DNA from: LGRD01 sp031382215 | GTDB lineage: Bacteria; Pseudomonadota; Gammaproteobacteria; Burkholderiales; Burkholderiaceae_C | NCBI GenBank assembly: GCA_031382215.1 | Contig: JANMYQ010000193.1 | Span: 1 to 64,000 of the forward strand | Length of the DNA stretch: 64,000 nucleotides | Direction of reading: 5' to 3' | Part shown: piece by piece, positions 17,807 to 27,230 of the stretch | How positions within the stretch are numbered: the stretch's first letter is position 1 | Layout of the letters: every line of letters starts with the position of its first letter | The notes under the pieces: generated by a model | Told to the model about the DNA's origin: nothing | What the model saw: only the letters and a program-made list of their open reading frames with translations | Database searches by the model: none | Translations under genes and position numbers: made by a program

Positions 17807-18481
17807 ATGGTCATGAAGGACACCCCGCCCGACGCCCGCCCGCGCGAGAAGTTGCTGGCCTTGGGCCCGGCTGCGCTGGCCGATGCGGAATTGATTGCGC
17901 TGCTGCTGCGCACCGGGTTGCCCGGCCTGTCGGTGCTGCAACTGGCACAGCAGATGCTCGACCGATTCGGCGGGCTGGCGGGCCTGCTGCACGCGGGGCC
18001 GAACGAGCTGAAACTGATCAAGGGAATGGGCCCGGCCAAACGCGCCGAGATGGCGGCCGTGCTCGAGCTGGCGCGGCGCTCGCTCGTTCAGCAGTTGACT
18101 GAACAACCGGTGTTCGATGCGCCTGTCAAGGTGAAGGACTACCTGCACCTGCAGCTCTCTGCGCGCGAACACGAGGTCTTTGCCGTGATGTTCCTCGACG
18201 CACATTCGCGCCTGATCCGGCTCGAAGAAATGTTCCGCGGCAGCCTGACGCACACCAGCGTCTACCCGCGCGAGGTGGTCAAGCGTGCGCTCGACCTGCA
18301 GGCCGCGAGTGTGATCCTGGCGCACAACCATCCTTCGGGCCTGGCCGAACCGTCGCGCGCCGACGAGTTTCTGACCAAGACCTTGAAAGACGCGCTGGCG
18401 CTGATCGACGTGCGCGTGCTCGACCACCTGGTGGTCGGCCGCAGCGGCGTGGTGTCGTTCGCCGAGCGAGGTTTGTTGTGA
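17807..18481 (+). CDS. radC: RadC family JAB-domain protein
   Basis: 224 residues: an N-terminal helix-hairpin-helix-like region (IKGMGPAKRAEM near residues 65-76) and a C-terminal JAB/MPN domain with the JAMM motif HNHPSG plus the downstream Asp in SRADE. RadC was named for DNA repair, but its biochemical role is unresolved. Of several in-frame starts (17762, 17795, 17807, 17813), 17807 (MVMKDTPPDARPREKLL) aligns best with homologues; none has a clear ribosome-binding site. It overlaps the following smr-like gene by four bases. Confidence 0.88.
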   Translation: MVMKDTPPDARPREKLLALGPAALADAELIALLLRTGLPGLSVLQLAQQMLDRFGGLAGLLHAGPNELKLIKGMGPAKRAEMAAVLELARRSLVQQLTEQPVFDAPVKVKDYLHLQLSAREHEVFAVMFLDAHSRLIRLEEMFRGSLTHTSVYPREVVKRALDLQAASVILAHNHPSGLAEPSRADEFLTKTLKDALALIDVRVLDHLVVGRSGVVSFAERGLL

Positions 18482-19134
18482 GCCGGGTCACGATGAAAGC
18501 CCGCAGCCTGGCGGAGCTCGGGGTACTGAAGGCCGTGCTGCTGCAAGCCCAGCGTGAAGCCGCGGAACTACTCGCACGAGAACGCGAGCGCGCCGCCCGC
18601 GAGCAGCGGGAGCGCGAACTGTTTGCCACCACCGTCGGCCGCGTGCAGCCGCTGCGCAAGTCGGCAGCGCCGCTCGTGCCACGCGCGCGGCCCACGCCGG
18701 TACCGCGCCAGCGCATTCGCGACGAGGCGGCGGTGCTGGTGGAAGCGCTGTCGGACGAGTTCGACGTCGAGTCGTTGCTGGACACCGACGACGCCTTGTC
18801 GTTCCGGCGCCGCGGCATCGGGCCCGAGGTGGTGCGCAAGCTGCGCCGCGGCGTGTGGGCGATCCAGGGTCAGCTCGACCTTCACGGCCTGCGCCGCGAC
18901 GCCGCGCGCGAGCGCTTGGCCACGTTCGTGCGCGAGGCGGTGCGCGACGGCCAGCGCTGCGTGCGCGTGATCCACGGCAAGGGCAACGGCTCGCCGGGCC
19001 GCGAGCCGGTACTCAAGTCGCGTGTGAAAAGCTGGCTGGTGCAGAAGAACGACGTGATCGCCTTCGTGCAGGCGCGCGCGTCGGATGGCGGGCACGGCGC
19101 GCTGCTGGTGTTGCTGCGCCCGGCCCAACCGTAG
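18478..19134 (+). CDS. Smr/MutS2-type domain protein
   Basis: 218 residues with a charged, Arg/Glu-rich helical N-terminus (probable coiled coil, residues 8-45) and a C-terminal Smr domain containing LDLHGLRRDAARERL and VIHGKGNGS. Smr domains are nucleases found at the end of MutS2 and as stand-alone proteins; some act on collided-ribosome mRNA. The GTG start at 18478 overlaps the radC stop (GTGA), so the two are translationally coupled. Confidence 0.85.
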   Translation: MSRVTMKARSLAELGVLKAVLLQAQREAAELLARERERAAREQRERELFATTVGRVQPLRKSAAPLVPRARPTPVPRQRIRDEAAVLVEALSDEFDVESLLDTDDALSFRRRGIGPEVVRKLRRGVWAIQGQLDLHGLRRDAARERLATFVREAVRDGQRCVRVIHGKGNGSPGREPVLKSRVKSWLVQKNDVIAFVQARASDGGHGALLVLLRPAQP

Positions 19135-19148
19135 GGCTGGCGGTTGAA

Positions 19149-19588
19149 TCAAGCACCGCGGTTGCGCATCCAGTCGGCGGTGTTGAAGAACGACTCGTGC
19201 AGCCGGTCGGCCAGTGCCGGGTCGACGTTCACGTCGATCATGGCCTGGCGCATGCAAGCGAGCCACTGGTCGCGTTCCTGGATGCCGATCGAAAACGGCA
19301 GATGGCGTGCGCGCAGGCGCGGGTGACCGAAACGTTCAACGTAGTGCTGCGGCCCGCCCATCCAGCCGCACAAGAACCAGAACAACTTGTCGCGCGAACC
19401 GTCGAGCGTCCCGGGGTGGAGCTTGCGGATGACCGCGTGCTCGCCTTCCAGGTCCATCAGGTCGTAGAAGCGATCGACCAACGCGCGGACGGCGGGCTCG
19501 CCACCCATCAGGTCGAAGGCGCTTCGCACGCTTTCCACGCTTTGCACGCTTTCGACGCCCTGCGCGGGCGTCGGCTCGCCTGGCTGCT

Positions 19589-19592
<4 letters not shown>
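19149..19592 (-). CDS. Group II truncated hemoglobin
   Basis: 147 residues. The globin core runs from about residue 23: Tyr43 in the B helix, proximal His97 in RLRARHLPF, and Trp110 in RDQWLACM at the G8 position typical of group II. These heme proteins bind oxygen or detoxify NO and peroxide. The GTG start at 19592 overlaps the stop of the diguanylate cyclase gene by four bases. A 9-base unit (xCACGCTTT, three copies at 19526-19552) encodes the repetitive N-terminal QSVESV stretch, which is not part of the globin fold. Confidence 0.88.
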
Positions 19593-20326
<734 letters not shown>

Positions 20327-20481
20327 CGGACGTTTCGCGCCAGTCTAGCAGTGGCCCTGTGGGCGGCAGCCGCGCGATCTGCGTATTCGTGCGGTTCGTG
20401 CGTTAGTTGCCGCACGGGCGCGCGACAAATTGTGTGTAACAGATCGCACGCTGCGGGGGCCGCCATCTTTGAGCGCGCACC

Positions 20482-21720
20482 TTACAGAAACAGGGCCTGC
20501 AGATCGTTGAGCAGGTCGAAGCCGCGCGGCGTCGGAACCACCGAATGCAGATCGCGATCGATCAGCCCCTTGGCTTGCGCCAGTTCGAGCGGGCGCTGGA
20601 TGGCCGCCAGCGACAAGCCGGTGCGCTCGCCAAATCGGGCCAGCTCGAAGCCCTCGCGCAGGCGCAACGCATTGAGCATGAATTCGAACGGCAGCTGGTC
20701 GCGCGCCACCTCTTCGTCTTGCGCCACGGCCTGGCCGGCCAGCGCATTCAGCATGTAGCTCGCCGGGTCGCGGAAGCGCACCTGTCGCACCACCCGGTGC
20801 GGGTACGAAATCTTGCTGTGCGCGCCAGCGCCGATGCCGAGGTAGTCGCCGAACTGCCAGTAGTTCAGGTTGTGCTGGCAACGGTGGCCGGTGCGCGCGA
20901 AGGCCGAGACTTCGTAGCGCTCCAGCCCCGTGGCCGCGGTGCGCTCGGTGATGCGGTCGAGCATCTCGAACGCGGTGTCGTCGTCGGGCACGGCCGGCGG
21001 GTGTTTGGCGAACAGCGTGTTGGCCTCGATCGTCAGGTGGTAGACGGACAGGTGCGGCGGCTCGAAGGCCAGCGCGCGCGCCAGGTCGGTTTCGAACTGC
21101 GCGACCGTCTGGCCCGGCAGCGCGTACATCAAGTCGAGGTTGAAGGTGTCGAAAGCGTTTCGCGCTTCTTCGACCGCGGCGATCGCCTGCGCGGTGTCGT
21201 GCACGCGGCCGAGCGCCTTCAGCTTGGCGTCGTCGAAACTCTGAACGCCCACCGACAGGCGCGTGACGCCGGCCGCGCGGTAGGCCCGGAAGCGGTCGCG
21301 CTCGAAGGTGCCGGGGTTGGCTTCGAGCGTGATTTCCAGGCCCGGCTCCAGCGGCAGGCGGGCGCGGATGTCGGCGATCAATCGGTCGATGCTTTCGGGC
21401 GAAAACAGGCTGGGCGTGCCACCGCCGATGAAGATGCTGTGGACGCGCCGGCCCCAGATGAAGGGCAGCGCGGCTTCCAGGTCGCTGCGCAGCGCGTCGA
21501 GGTAGCGCGCTTCGGGCGGGCCGCTGGCGTCTCGTGCTTCATGCGAATTGAAGTCACAGTAGGGGCACTTCTTCAAGCACCAGGGCAGGTGCACGTAGAG
21601 CGACAACGGCGGCAATGCGGCGAGCGACAAGGTGCCCGGACGCATGTAGCGCGCCAGGCGCTGATCGATCGTTTCCGGCGCGCCAGCGGGTCGGTCCAGC
21701 GCGCTGGCGATCTCAATCAA
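20482..21720 (-). CDS. hemW: Radical SAM protein HemW
   Basis: 412 residues with the radical SAM cluster motif CLKKCPYC and the HemW/HemN features FIGGGTPSLF, LTLEANPGTF-like ITLEANPGTFE, and HNLNYWQFGDYLGIGAGAHS. HemW is now regarded as a heme chaperone rather than a coproporphyrinogen oxidase; it lacks the extra N-terminal residues of HemN. The gene overlaps rdgB by eight bases, forming the rph-rdgB-hemW run common in Burkholderiales. Confidence 0.92.
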   Translation of the reverse strand: MIEIASALDRPAGAPETIDQRLARYMRPGTLSLAALPPLSLYVHLPWCLKKCPYCDFNSHEARDASGPPEARYLDALRSDLEAALPFIWGRRVHSIFIGGGTPSLFSPESIDRLIADIRARLPLEPGLEITLEANPGTFERDRFRAYRAAGVTRLSVGVQSFDDAKLKALGRVHDTAQAIAAVEEARNAFDTFNLDLMYALPGQTVAQFETDLARALAFEPPHLSVYHLTIEANTLFAKHPPAVPDDDTAFEMLDRITERTAATGLERYEVSAFARTGHRCQHNLNYWQFGDYLGIGAGAHSKISYPHRVVRQVRFRDPASYMLNALAGQAVAQDEEVARDQLPFEFMLNALRLREGFELARFGERTGLSLAAIQRPLELAQAKGLIDRDLHSVVPTPRGFDLLNDLQALFL

Positions 21721-22342
21721 GGCGCCAGACCTCGCGCATCAGCACCAACATCTGGCGTGAGGCCAGGGCACGGTGGCTGTGCGCGTTTTTCAGCGCAGGC
21801 CCCAGTTCCGCGACCGCCTCGCCGAGAGCGGGTATGAACATCAGCGGGTCGTAGCCGAAGCCGCCCTGGCCGACCGGCGTGCGCAGGATCTCGCCTTCCC
21901 AGCGTCCGATCGCGATCAGCGGTTCGGGGTCTTGCGCCGAACGCACGGCGATCAAGGTGCTGACGAAGCGCCCGCGCCGGTCGGTGGCGCCGTTCATGCG
22001 CTCAACCAGCAAACGGTTGTTCGCTTCGTCCTGCGCTGCTCGCTGCGTTTCCCGATTCGGGCCCGCCGGCACATGGCCCGCAAAATGCGCCGAGATCACG
22101 CCCGGCGCGCCGCCCAACGCATCGACGCACAGCCCCGAGTCGTCCGCCAGCGCCGGGCCGCCGGCCATGTGTGCCGCCTGCCGGGCCTTGGCGAGCGCGT
22201 TCTCGACGAAAGTGACATGCGGCTCGTCGGCCTCTGGGATGCCCAGCGCGCCCTGGCTCACCAGTTCGAGCTTCAGCGGCGCAAACAGCGCCTGCAGTTC
22301 GGCCAGCTTCTTGGCGTTGTTGGACGCGAGCACCAGCCGCAT
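21713..22342 (-). CDS. rdgB: Non-canonical purine NTP pyrophosphatase RdgB/HAM1
   Basis: 209 residues. Hydrolyses dITP, XTP and similar nucleotides to keep them out of DNA and RNA. Motifs: LASNNAKKLAEL at the start, SGLCVDALGGAPGV around the catalytic Asp, and GGFGYDPLMF near the C-terminus. ATG at 22342 aligns with the family start; a GTG two codons earlier at 22348 also sits near a GAGG. It lies 12 bases after rph and overlaps hemW. Confidence 0.93.
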   Translation of the reverse strand: MRLVLASNNAKKLAELQALFAPLKLELVSQGALGIPEADEPHVTFVENALAKARQAAHMAGGPALADDSGLCVDALGGAPGVISAHFAGHVPAGPNRETQRAAQDEANNRLLVERMNGATDRRGRFVSTLIAVRSAQDPEPLIAIGRWEGEILRTPVGQGGFGYDPLMFIPALGEAVAELGPALKNAHSHRALASRQMLVLMREVWRLD

Positions 22343-22354
22343 GGCCACCGAGCC

Positions 22355-23080
22355 TCAGGCCCCGAGCGCCTTGCGCTGTGCCGCCACCAGTTCGCCGATG
22401 CCCTTGCCGGCCAGGCCGAGCAGCGCGTTCATCTGCTCGCGCGTGAACGCCGCGCCTTCGGCCGTGCCCTGCACCTCGACGAAACCGCCTTCGGCCGTCA
22501 TCACCACGTTCATGTCGGTGTCGCAGGCCGAGTCTTCGATGTACTCCAGGTCCAGCAGAGGCGTGCCTTCGACCAGCCCGACCGAGATGGCGGCGACGAA
22601 CTGGCGGATCGGCGACACGCTGATCTTCTTCTGCGCAACCAACCAGCTGACCGCGTCGTGGGCCGCGACAAACGCGCCGGTGATGGCGGCAGTGCGAGTG
22701 CCGCCATCGGCCTGGATCACGTCGCAGTCGAGCGAGATCGTGCGCTCGCCCAGCGCCTTCAGGTCGAACACGCAGCGCAGCGAACGGCCGATCAGGCGCT
22801 GGATCTCCTGCGTGCGGCCGCTCTGCTTGCCGCGCGCGGCCTCGCGGTCGCTGCGCGTGTGGGTGGCGCGCGGCAGCATGCCGTACTCGGCCGTCACCCA
22901 GCCCTCGCCGCTGCCACGTTTGTGCGGCGGCACCTTCTCTTCGACCGACGCGGTGCAAAGCACCTTGGTGTGGCCGAACTCGACCAGCACCGAACCTTCG
23001 GCGTGCATCGTGAACGAGCGGCTGATCGTGACCGGGCGCAATGCATCGGCGGCACGGCCTTGCGTGCGAACAAACTTCAT
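22355..23080 (-). CDS. rph: Ribonuclease PH
   Basis: 241 residues, full length. RNase PH trims tRNA 3' ends phosphorolytically. Recognisable segments are GSVLVEFGHTKVLCTASVEE, RGSGEGWVTAEYGMLPRATHTR and the phosphate-site region RTQEIQRLIGRSLR, with the catalytic Asp in DCDVIQADGGTRTA. It starts the rph-rdgB-hemW group. A highly self-complementary element lies in the 125-base gap to the upstream phosphatase gene, 26 bases before the start codon. Confidence 0.95.
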   Translation of the reverse strand: MKFVRTQGRAADALRPVTISRSFTMHAEGSVLVEFGHTKVLCTASVEEKVPPHKRGSGEGWVTAEYGMLPRATHTRSDREAARGKQSGRTQEIQRLIGRSLRCVFDLKALGERTISLDCDVIQADGGTRTAAITGAFVAAHDAVSWLVAQKKISVSPIRQFVAAISVGLVEGTPLLDLEYIEDSACDTDMNVVMTAEGGFVEVQGTAEGAAFTREQMNALLGLAGKGIGELVAAQRKALGA

Positions 23081-23106
23081 GGTGATCCCTCGAATTGGTT
23101 TTTCAT

Positions 23107-23205
23107 TTGACTGGCGACGATTCTCGGCTGCCCTTTCGGCAGCCGCAAGGCTCGCCGACCGGCCTTCCCCGGAAGACCGCTCGGCAAGCTGCCAATCGTC
23201 GTCAA
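23107..23205 (-). other. Candidate structured RNA element upstream of rph
   Basis: The 125 bases between the phosphatase stop and the rph start can fold almost completely. TTGAC (23107-23111) plus GACGATT (23116-23122) pair with AATCGTC plus GTCAA (23194-23205), leaving a four-base bulge. Inside this 12-pair stem lie a perfect 8-pair hairpin (CGGCTGCC 23125-23132 with GGCAGCCG 23138-23145) and a second hairpin (GCCGA 23154-23158 with TCGGC 23181-23185; CTTCC 23164-23168 with GGAAG 23171-23175). GCTGCC at 23188-23193 could compete for GGCAGC, giving alternative folds. It may be a leader or attenuator, an mRNA-processing site, or an extragenic palindromic repeat. Confidence 0.55.
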
Positions 23206-24123
23206 TCAGTTCTTTTTTTGCTGGGACGAGCGCCGAATGGCCTCGTTGATCTCTCGAATCGAGCGCTCGATTTCGGCGTCGTCGAGTTCGTCGGGCACGT
23301 CTGTGCCGAGTACGCTGGCCTGGATGGTGGATGCAAACACTTCGTCGCCGAGCGACTCGGTGGACACATCGCTGGCCCCGGCGCTGTCTTCGGCAGACTC
23401 CCACTCCACCGCCAGCACCGAGACGTTGTCGCTCTTGGCGCCACCGTTGCGCAGCGCCTGCTCGACGAGTTCGGGCACGGCGTCGGAGATGGCGTTGCGG
23501 CTCAGCATCTCGGTGATCACCGTGTCGGCCACCGTGCCCCACAAGCCGTCGGAGCACAGCAGCATGCGGTCGCCGGGCTGCATCAGCATCGGGCCCACCG
23601 TGTCGACCACCGGCTTGCCCGGGCTGCCCAGGCAGGTGAACAGCACGTTGCGGTTGAAGCGCTCGCCCATCGGCACCACGTGGCTGATGGTGTGCTGAAG
23701 CTCGGAATACGAATGGTCGCGGGTGCGCGCGATGAGCTTGCCGCCACGCACCATGTACAGGCGCGAGTCGCCGCAATGGGCCCAGTAAGCGGCGTTGCCT
23801 TGCAGCAGGCAGGCCACGATGGTGGTGCGCGGTGTGTCGATCAGCGCACGCTGGTTGGCGTAGCGCAGCAACTGGTGGTGGCCGGCAATGATCGACTCTT
23901 GCAGAAAGCGCAGCGGGTCGGCCAGCGTGGGCTTGGCATCGCGCTGGAACATGGCGCTGAGTGTTTGCAGCGCGAGTTGGGAGGCGACCTCGCCTTCGGG
24001 GTGGCCGCCCATGCCGTCGGCCAGTGCAAACAGCCCGGAGTCCCGCGTGTAGCAATAGCCCATGCGGTCTTCGTTCTTTTCGCGACCGCCTTTGCGGCTG
24101 ATCTGGTAGACCGAGAAGCGCAT
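23206..24123 (-). CDS. PP2C-type Ser/Thr protein phosphatase
   Basis: 305 residues. The catalytic domain shows the metal-binding motifs of PP2C/Stp1 phosphatases: ADGMGGHPEGE near residue 36, HCGDSRLYM, and LLCSDGLWG, with KSDNVSVL at the end. It should remove phosphate from Ser/Thr in a manganese-dependent way. The C-terminal 60 residues are acidic and unlike the core. It lies four bases after the kinase gene, so the two form a kinase/phosphatase switch. No forkhead-associated or secretion genes are nearby to suggest a type VI link. Confidence 0.9.
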   Translation of the reverse strand: MRFSVYQISRKGGREKNEDRMGYCYTRDSGLFALADGMGGHPEGEVASQLALQTLSAMFQRDAKPTLADPLRFLQESIIAGHHQLLRYANQRALIDTPRTTIVACLLQGNAAYWAHCGDSRLYMVRGGKLIARTRDHSYSELQHTISHVVPMGERFNRNVLFTCLGSPGKPVVDTVGPMLMQPGDRMLLCSDGLWGTVADTVITEMLSRNAISDAVPELVEQALRNGGAKSDNVSVLAVEWESAEDSAGASDVSTESLGDEVFASTIQASVLGTDVPDELDDAEIERSIREINEAIRRSSQQKKN

Positions 24124-24127
24124 CGGC

Positions 24128-25096
24128 TTAGCTCTTGGCGCCGGATGTCAGGTTTTCGAGCTGGAGCTTGAGTCGTTCACTGAAACTGAGCTTGGTGTAA
24201 TGGCGCTCGGTCTCGCGCGCCAGTTCCTTCTGCAGCGCGAACACACTTTGCGGGCGCGACAGCGGGTCCAGCGACATGCACCACTCGGTCACTTCGATCA
24301 GGTTGTCGGAGTAGATGTTGCGCAGGCGCGAGAGTGACAGCGCGAGGCGGTCTTTCTCGATGCGCTGCGGCGCGTCGTTCGGCGGGTAGCCTTGCATGCA
24401 GGCGTAGATGCAGGCGCCGATGGCGTAGATGTCGGTCCACGGTCCGAGCGTGCCGTCGCGGCGGTACATCTCGGGCGCGGCAAAACCCGGCGTGTACATC
24501 GGGCGGATGAAGTTGCCTTCCTTGCTCAGCACCTCGCGCGCGGCGCCGAAGTCGAGCAGCACGGCCTTGTTCTCGTTGGTGATGAAGATGTTGGCCGGCT
24601 TGATGTCCAGGTGCAGCATCTTGTGCTGGTGCACGATGCGCAAGCCGCGCAGGATCTCGTCGAACAGGCTGCGGATGGTGGACTCGCGGAACACCTTGTC
24701 GCGCTTCAGGTCGCGCGCGGTGACGATGAAGTCCTGCAGGGTGTCACCCTGCAGGTAATTCATGACCATGTAAACGGTTTCGTTCTCGCGGAAGAAGTTC
24801 AGCACCGACACCACGCTGGGGTGGGCGATCTGCGCGAGCGAACGGCCTTCTTCGAAGAAGCTCTTGAGCCCCAGGCGATACAGCGGCAGCTTCTCGGGCT
24901 TGACGCGCGGGGTCAATTCACCGGCGGCGCGTTCGGCCAGCGAAGCCGGCAGGTACTCCTTGAGCGCGACCAGGCGGCGGTCGGAATCTTCGGAGAGGTA
25001 CACGACGCCGAAGCCCCCGGCCGCCAGCTTCTTGATGATCTGGTAGCCGCCCACCACGGTGCCCGCAGGCAAGGGGGCAGGCTTCAGCTTTGACAT
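24128..25096 (-). CDS. Ser/Thr protein kinase (Hanks type)
   Basis: 322 residues. Glycine-rich loop AAGGFGVVY, catalytic Lys in LVALKEYLP, catalytic loop HLDIKPANI, LDFGAAR and APEMYRR, so all key residues are present. There is no membrane segment or extracellular sensor, so it is a cytoplasmic kinase. The start at 25096 (MSKLKPAPLPAG) is preferred; the upstream extension is not conserved in character. It is divergent from yicC, from which it is separated by 27 bases, and is followed by its likely cognate phosphatase. Confidence 0.92.
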   Translation of the reverse strand: MSKLKPAPLPAGTVVGGYQIIKKLAAGGFGVVYLSEDSDRRLVALKEYLPASLAERAAGELTPRVKPEKLPLYRLGLKSFFEEGRSLAQIAHPSVVSVLNFFRENETVYMVMNYLQGDTLQDFIVTARDLKRDKVFRESTIRSLFDEILRGLRIVHQHKMLHLDIKPANIFITNENKAVLLDFGAAREVLSKEGNFIRPMYTPGFAAPEMYRRDGTLGPWTDIYAIGACIYACMQGYPPNDAPQRIEKDRLALSLSRLRNIYSDNLIEVTEWCMSLDPLSRPQSVFALQKELARETERHYTKLSFSERLKLQLENLTSGAKS

Positions 25097-25123
25097 AATT
25101 GAAATTTGTGAGGCACGTGTCCA

Positions 25124-26068
25124 ATGGCAGTCTACAGCATGACCGGCTATGCAAGCGCCTCGGCGGGCGTCACTTCCGCACACCTTTCAGGGGTGCAAAC
25201 GGAAGGCGGAACACCCCGGCCGCAAGGCGCCGTGCAACCAAATGTGAGCATCGAACTTCGGTCCGTCAACGGCCGTTTTCTGGACCTCGGTTTTCGCTTG
25301 CCGGACGAGTTTCGATCCTTGGAGCCGGGCCTGCGCGAACTGCTGACGGCAGCGTTCCGGCGCGGCAAGATCGAGTTGCGGCTGAACACGCGCGCCGACA
25401 ACGAGGCGGCCTGGTCGATGCCGCAGCCCGAGCAGCTCAACCGTCTGTCACGCCTTGAAAGCACGGTGCAGGGCTGGTTGCCCAAGGCCGCGGGCCTGTC
25501 GGTGCATGAGGTGCTGGTGTGGTGCAAGGGCAGTGCACCGGTCGAGAAGCTCGACGAGGCTGCGCTCGACGCCGCGCGCCGCTGCATCACCGGCCTGAAG
25601 GAAGCCCGCGCACGCGAAGGCGAGCGCCTGGTTGTGGTGCTGATGGAACGCGTGAAGCGCTTGCGCGAACTGAGCGACCAGGCCGAGCCGCTGGTTCCGG
25701 CCGTCGTCAAGCGCCAGCAGCAGCGCTTTCTGGAACGCTGGCAGGAGGCGCTGGAATCGACCGGCGCGGCCCAGACCATTCCGCGCGAGGCGCTGCAGGA
25801 GCGCGCGCTGAACGAAGCGGCGGCCTACGCGATCCGCATCGACGTGGCCGAAGAACTGGCCCGCGTTCGCGCCCACCTTGACGAGATCACCCGCATGCTC
25901 AAGGCCGGCGGCGAGGTGGGCAAGCGGCTCGACTTCCTGATCCAGGAACTGCTGCGCGAAGCGAACACACTGGGGTCGAAAGCCGCGTCGCTGGAGCTGA
26001 CGAACGTCGCAGTCGAGATGAAGGTGGCGGTGGAGCAGATGCGCGAGCAGGTGCAGAACATCGAGTAA
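25124..26068 (+). CDS. yicC: YicC family endoribonuclease
   Basis: 314 residues starting MAVYSMTGYA, the conserved N-terminus, with SIELRSVNGRFLDLGFRLP and a C-terminal DUF1732 segment (GKRLDFLIQELLREANTLGSKA). YicC proteins are endoribonucleases linked to sRNA decay. An insertion of about 25 residues after the start (SAGVTSAHLSGVQTEGGTP) is longer than in E. coli. In many proteobacteria gmk follows directly; here about 7.7 kb of photolyase-related genes intervene. Confidence 0.9.
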   Translation: MAVYSMTGYASASAGVTSAHLSGVQTEGGTPRPQGAVQPNVSIELRSVNGRFLDLGFRLPDEFRSLEPGLRELLTAAFRRGKIELRLNTRADNEAAWSMPQPEQLNRLSRLESTVQGWLPKAAGLSVHEVLVWCKGSAPVEKLDEAALDAARRCITGLKEARAREGERLVVVLMERVKRLRELSDQAEPLVPAVVKRQQQRFLERWQEALESTGAAQTIPREALQERALNEAAAYAIRIDVAEELARVRAHLDEITRMLKAGGEVGKRLDFLIQELLREANTLGSKAASLELTNVAVEMKVAVEQMREQVQNIE

Positions 26069-26114
26069 GTTCTCAGGCGCATGCAACGCGCCCGCACTCG
26101 AGACGCTCCAGATG

Positions 26115-27230
26115 TCAGAGCGTCGACGGTGGCAACAGCAACCCCTCGTGCAATGCAACGTGCGCCAGTGCGGCTTCGAAGCCGGCGCGGGCATCGGCCG
26201 CCACACGACCCAGGAAGGCGTGCAATTCAGCGTCGGCCGGGCTGCGGTGTTCGCATTCCGCGCTGTAAGCCTCGAAGCACGAGAGCTGCATCAGCAACTC
26301 GGCCACATGGCGGGGGCACTCACAGGCCACGCTGGTCGAAAGTGACGCGAAGTCGGACAGTGCGGCGTCGTCCCAGCGGCGTGGCGCGATGGGGTCGGCG
26401 GTATCAGTGTCGGTGCCGGGCTGGATGGATCTGGCTGGCCGCGACGCAGGCACCGCCGATGCCTGTGCCCAGTGGCGCAACCACTGCGCCAGCGCCACGT
26501 CCGGCTGGGGCTCGCGCAGCAGGGCCACGCCCTTGGCCGCCAAGGCCTCGCACACCGCGTCGCCAGCGAAGCCGTAGAACACCGCGACTGGAACCGGCGC
26601 GCTCACTCCCGTGCGCTCACGCACCAGCGCAGGCGCCGCGGCCTCGACCGCAGCCAGCCAGCCCGCATGCAACTGGGGTTCGTGTAGCAGCCAGGCGTCC
26701 GCCGGCCGGCCATCGGGCTGGGCCGCGAGCGCCGTGGCGGCCCGCGCCACGTCGTCGAACGGGCCCAGCAACTCCACCGGCCGGCCCAGGTGCCGCAGCA
26801 GTGCGGGCCGCTGCAGACGCGCACCCAGCGCCTTGCCCACCAGCACCAGCCGCCAGGGCTGCAACGCGCCCGGCGCTCGCGTTGAGGCGCTGTCCGCGTG
26901 CCGCCCGGTCTGCGTGGCCGCGAGCGCCTGCGCATGGGTCGACGCCACGCGCTGCAGGCTGGCCATGTCCAGCGGCGCCAAGCTGCCGACGGCGTGACCC
27001 AGCTCGGTCAGTTGCTTGAGCAAGGTCAGTCGGCGCACATCGTCAGACGAATAGAGGCGCTGGCCTCCGGGCGACACGGCCGTGTTCGTCAACGCATAGC
27101 GGCGTTCCCACACGCGCAGCGTCGCCACCGGCATGCGCAACATGCGAGCCACGGCTCCGCTGCGGTGGAGCGATGCCGCCGGCACGGTGGCGTCGATGGG
27201 CGGTTTCAAGGGAAGCGAAGCTTGATTCAT
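26115..27230 (-). CDS. MerR-like regulator of the photolyase cluster
   Basis: 371 residues. The N-terminal winged helix-turn-helix (residues 24-90, with VATLRVWERRY and SPGGQRLYSSDDVRRL) belongs to the MerR/CarH/LitR group of light regulators. Residues 125-280 look like a Rossmann-type domain, but the cobalamin motif DxHxxG of CarH is absent. The C-terminal 80 residues are helical with CECPRHVAELLMQLSCFEAYS. It may be a B12-independent LitR-type (class III-like) light regulator that needs a partner photoreceptor, or a degenerate one. It is divergent from the photolyase operon and likely controls it. Confidence 0.75.
   Translation of the reverse strand: MNQASLPLKPPIDATVPAASLHRSGAVARMLRMPVATLRVWERRYALTNTAVSPGGQRLYSSDDVRRLTLLKQLTELGHAVGSLAPLDMASLQRVASTHAQALAATQTGRHADSASTRAPGALQPWRLVLVGKALGARLQRPALLRHLGRPVELLGPFDDVARAATALAAQPDGRPADAWLLHEPQLHAGWLAAVEAAAPALVRERTGVSAPVPVAVFYGFAGDAVCEALAAKGVALLREPQPDVALAQWLRHWAQASAVPASRPARSIQPGTDTDTADPIAPRRWDDAALSDFASLSTSVACECPRHVAELLMQLSCFEAYSAECEHRSPADAELHAFLGRVAADARAGFEAALAHVALHEGLLLPPSTL

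Noticed and set aside
24128..25096. Kinase as part of a type VI secretion post-translational switch
   Set aside because: No type VI or forkhead-associated gene lies in the window.
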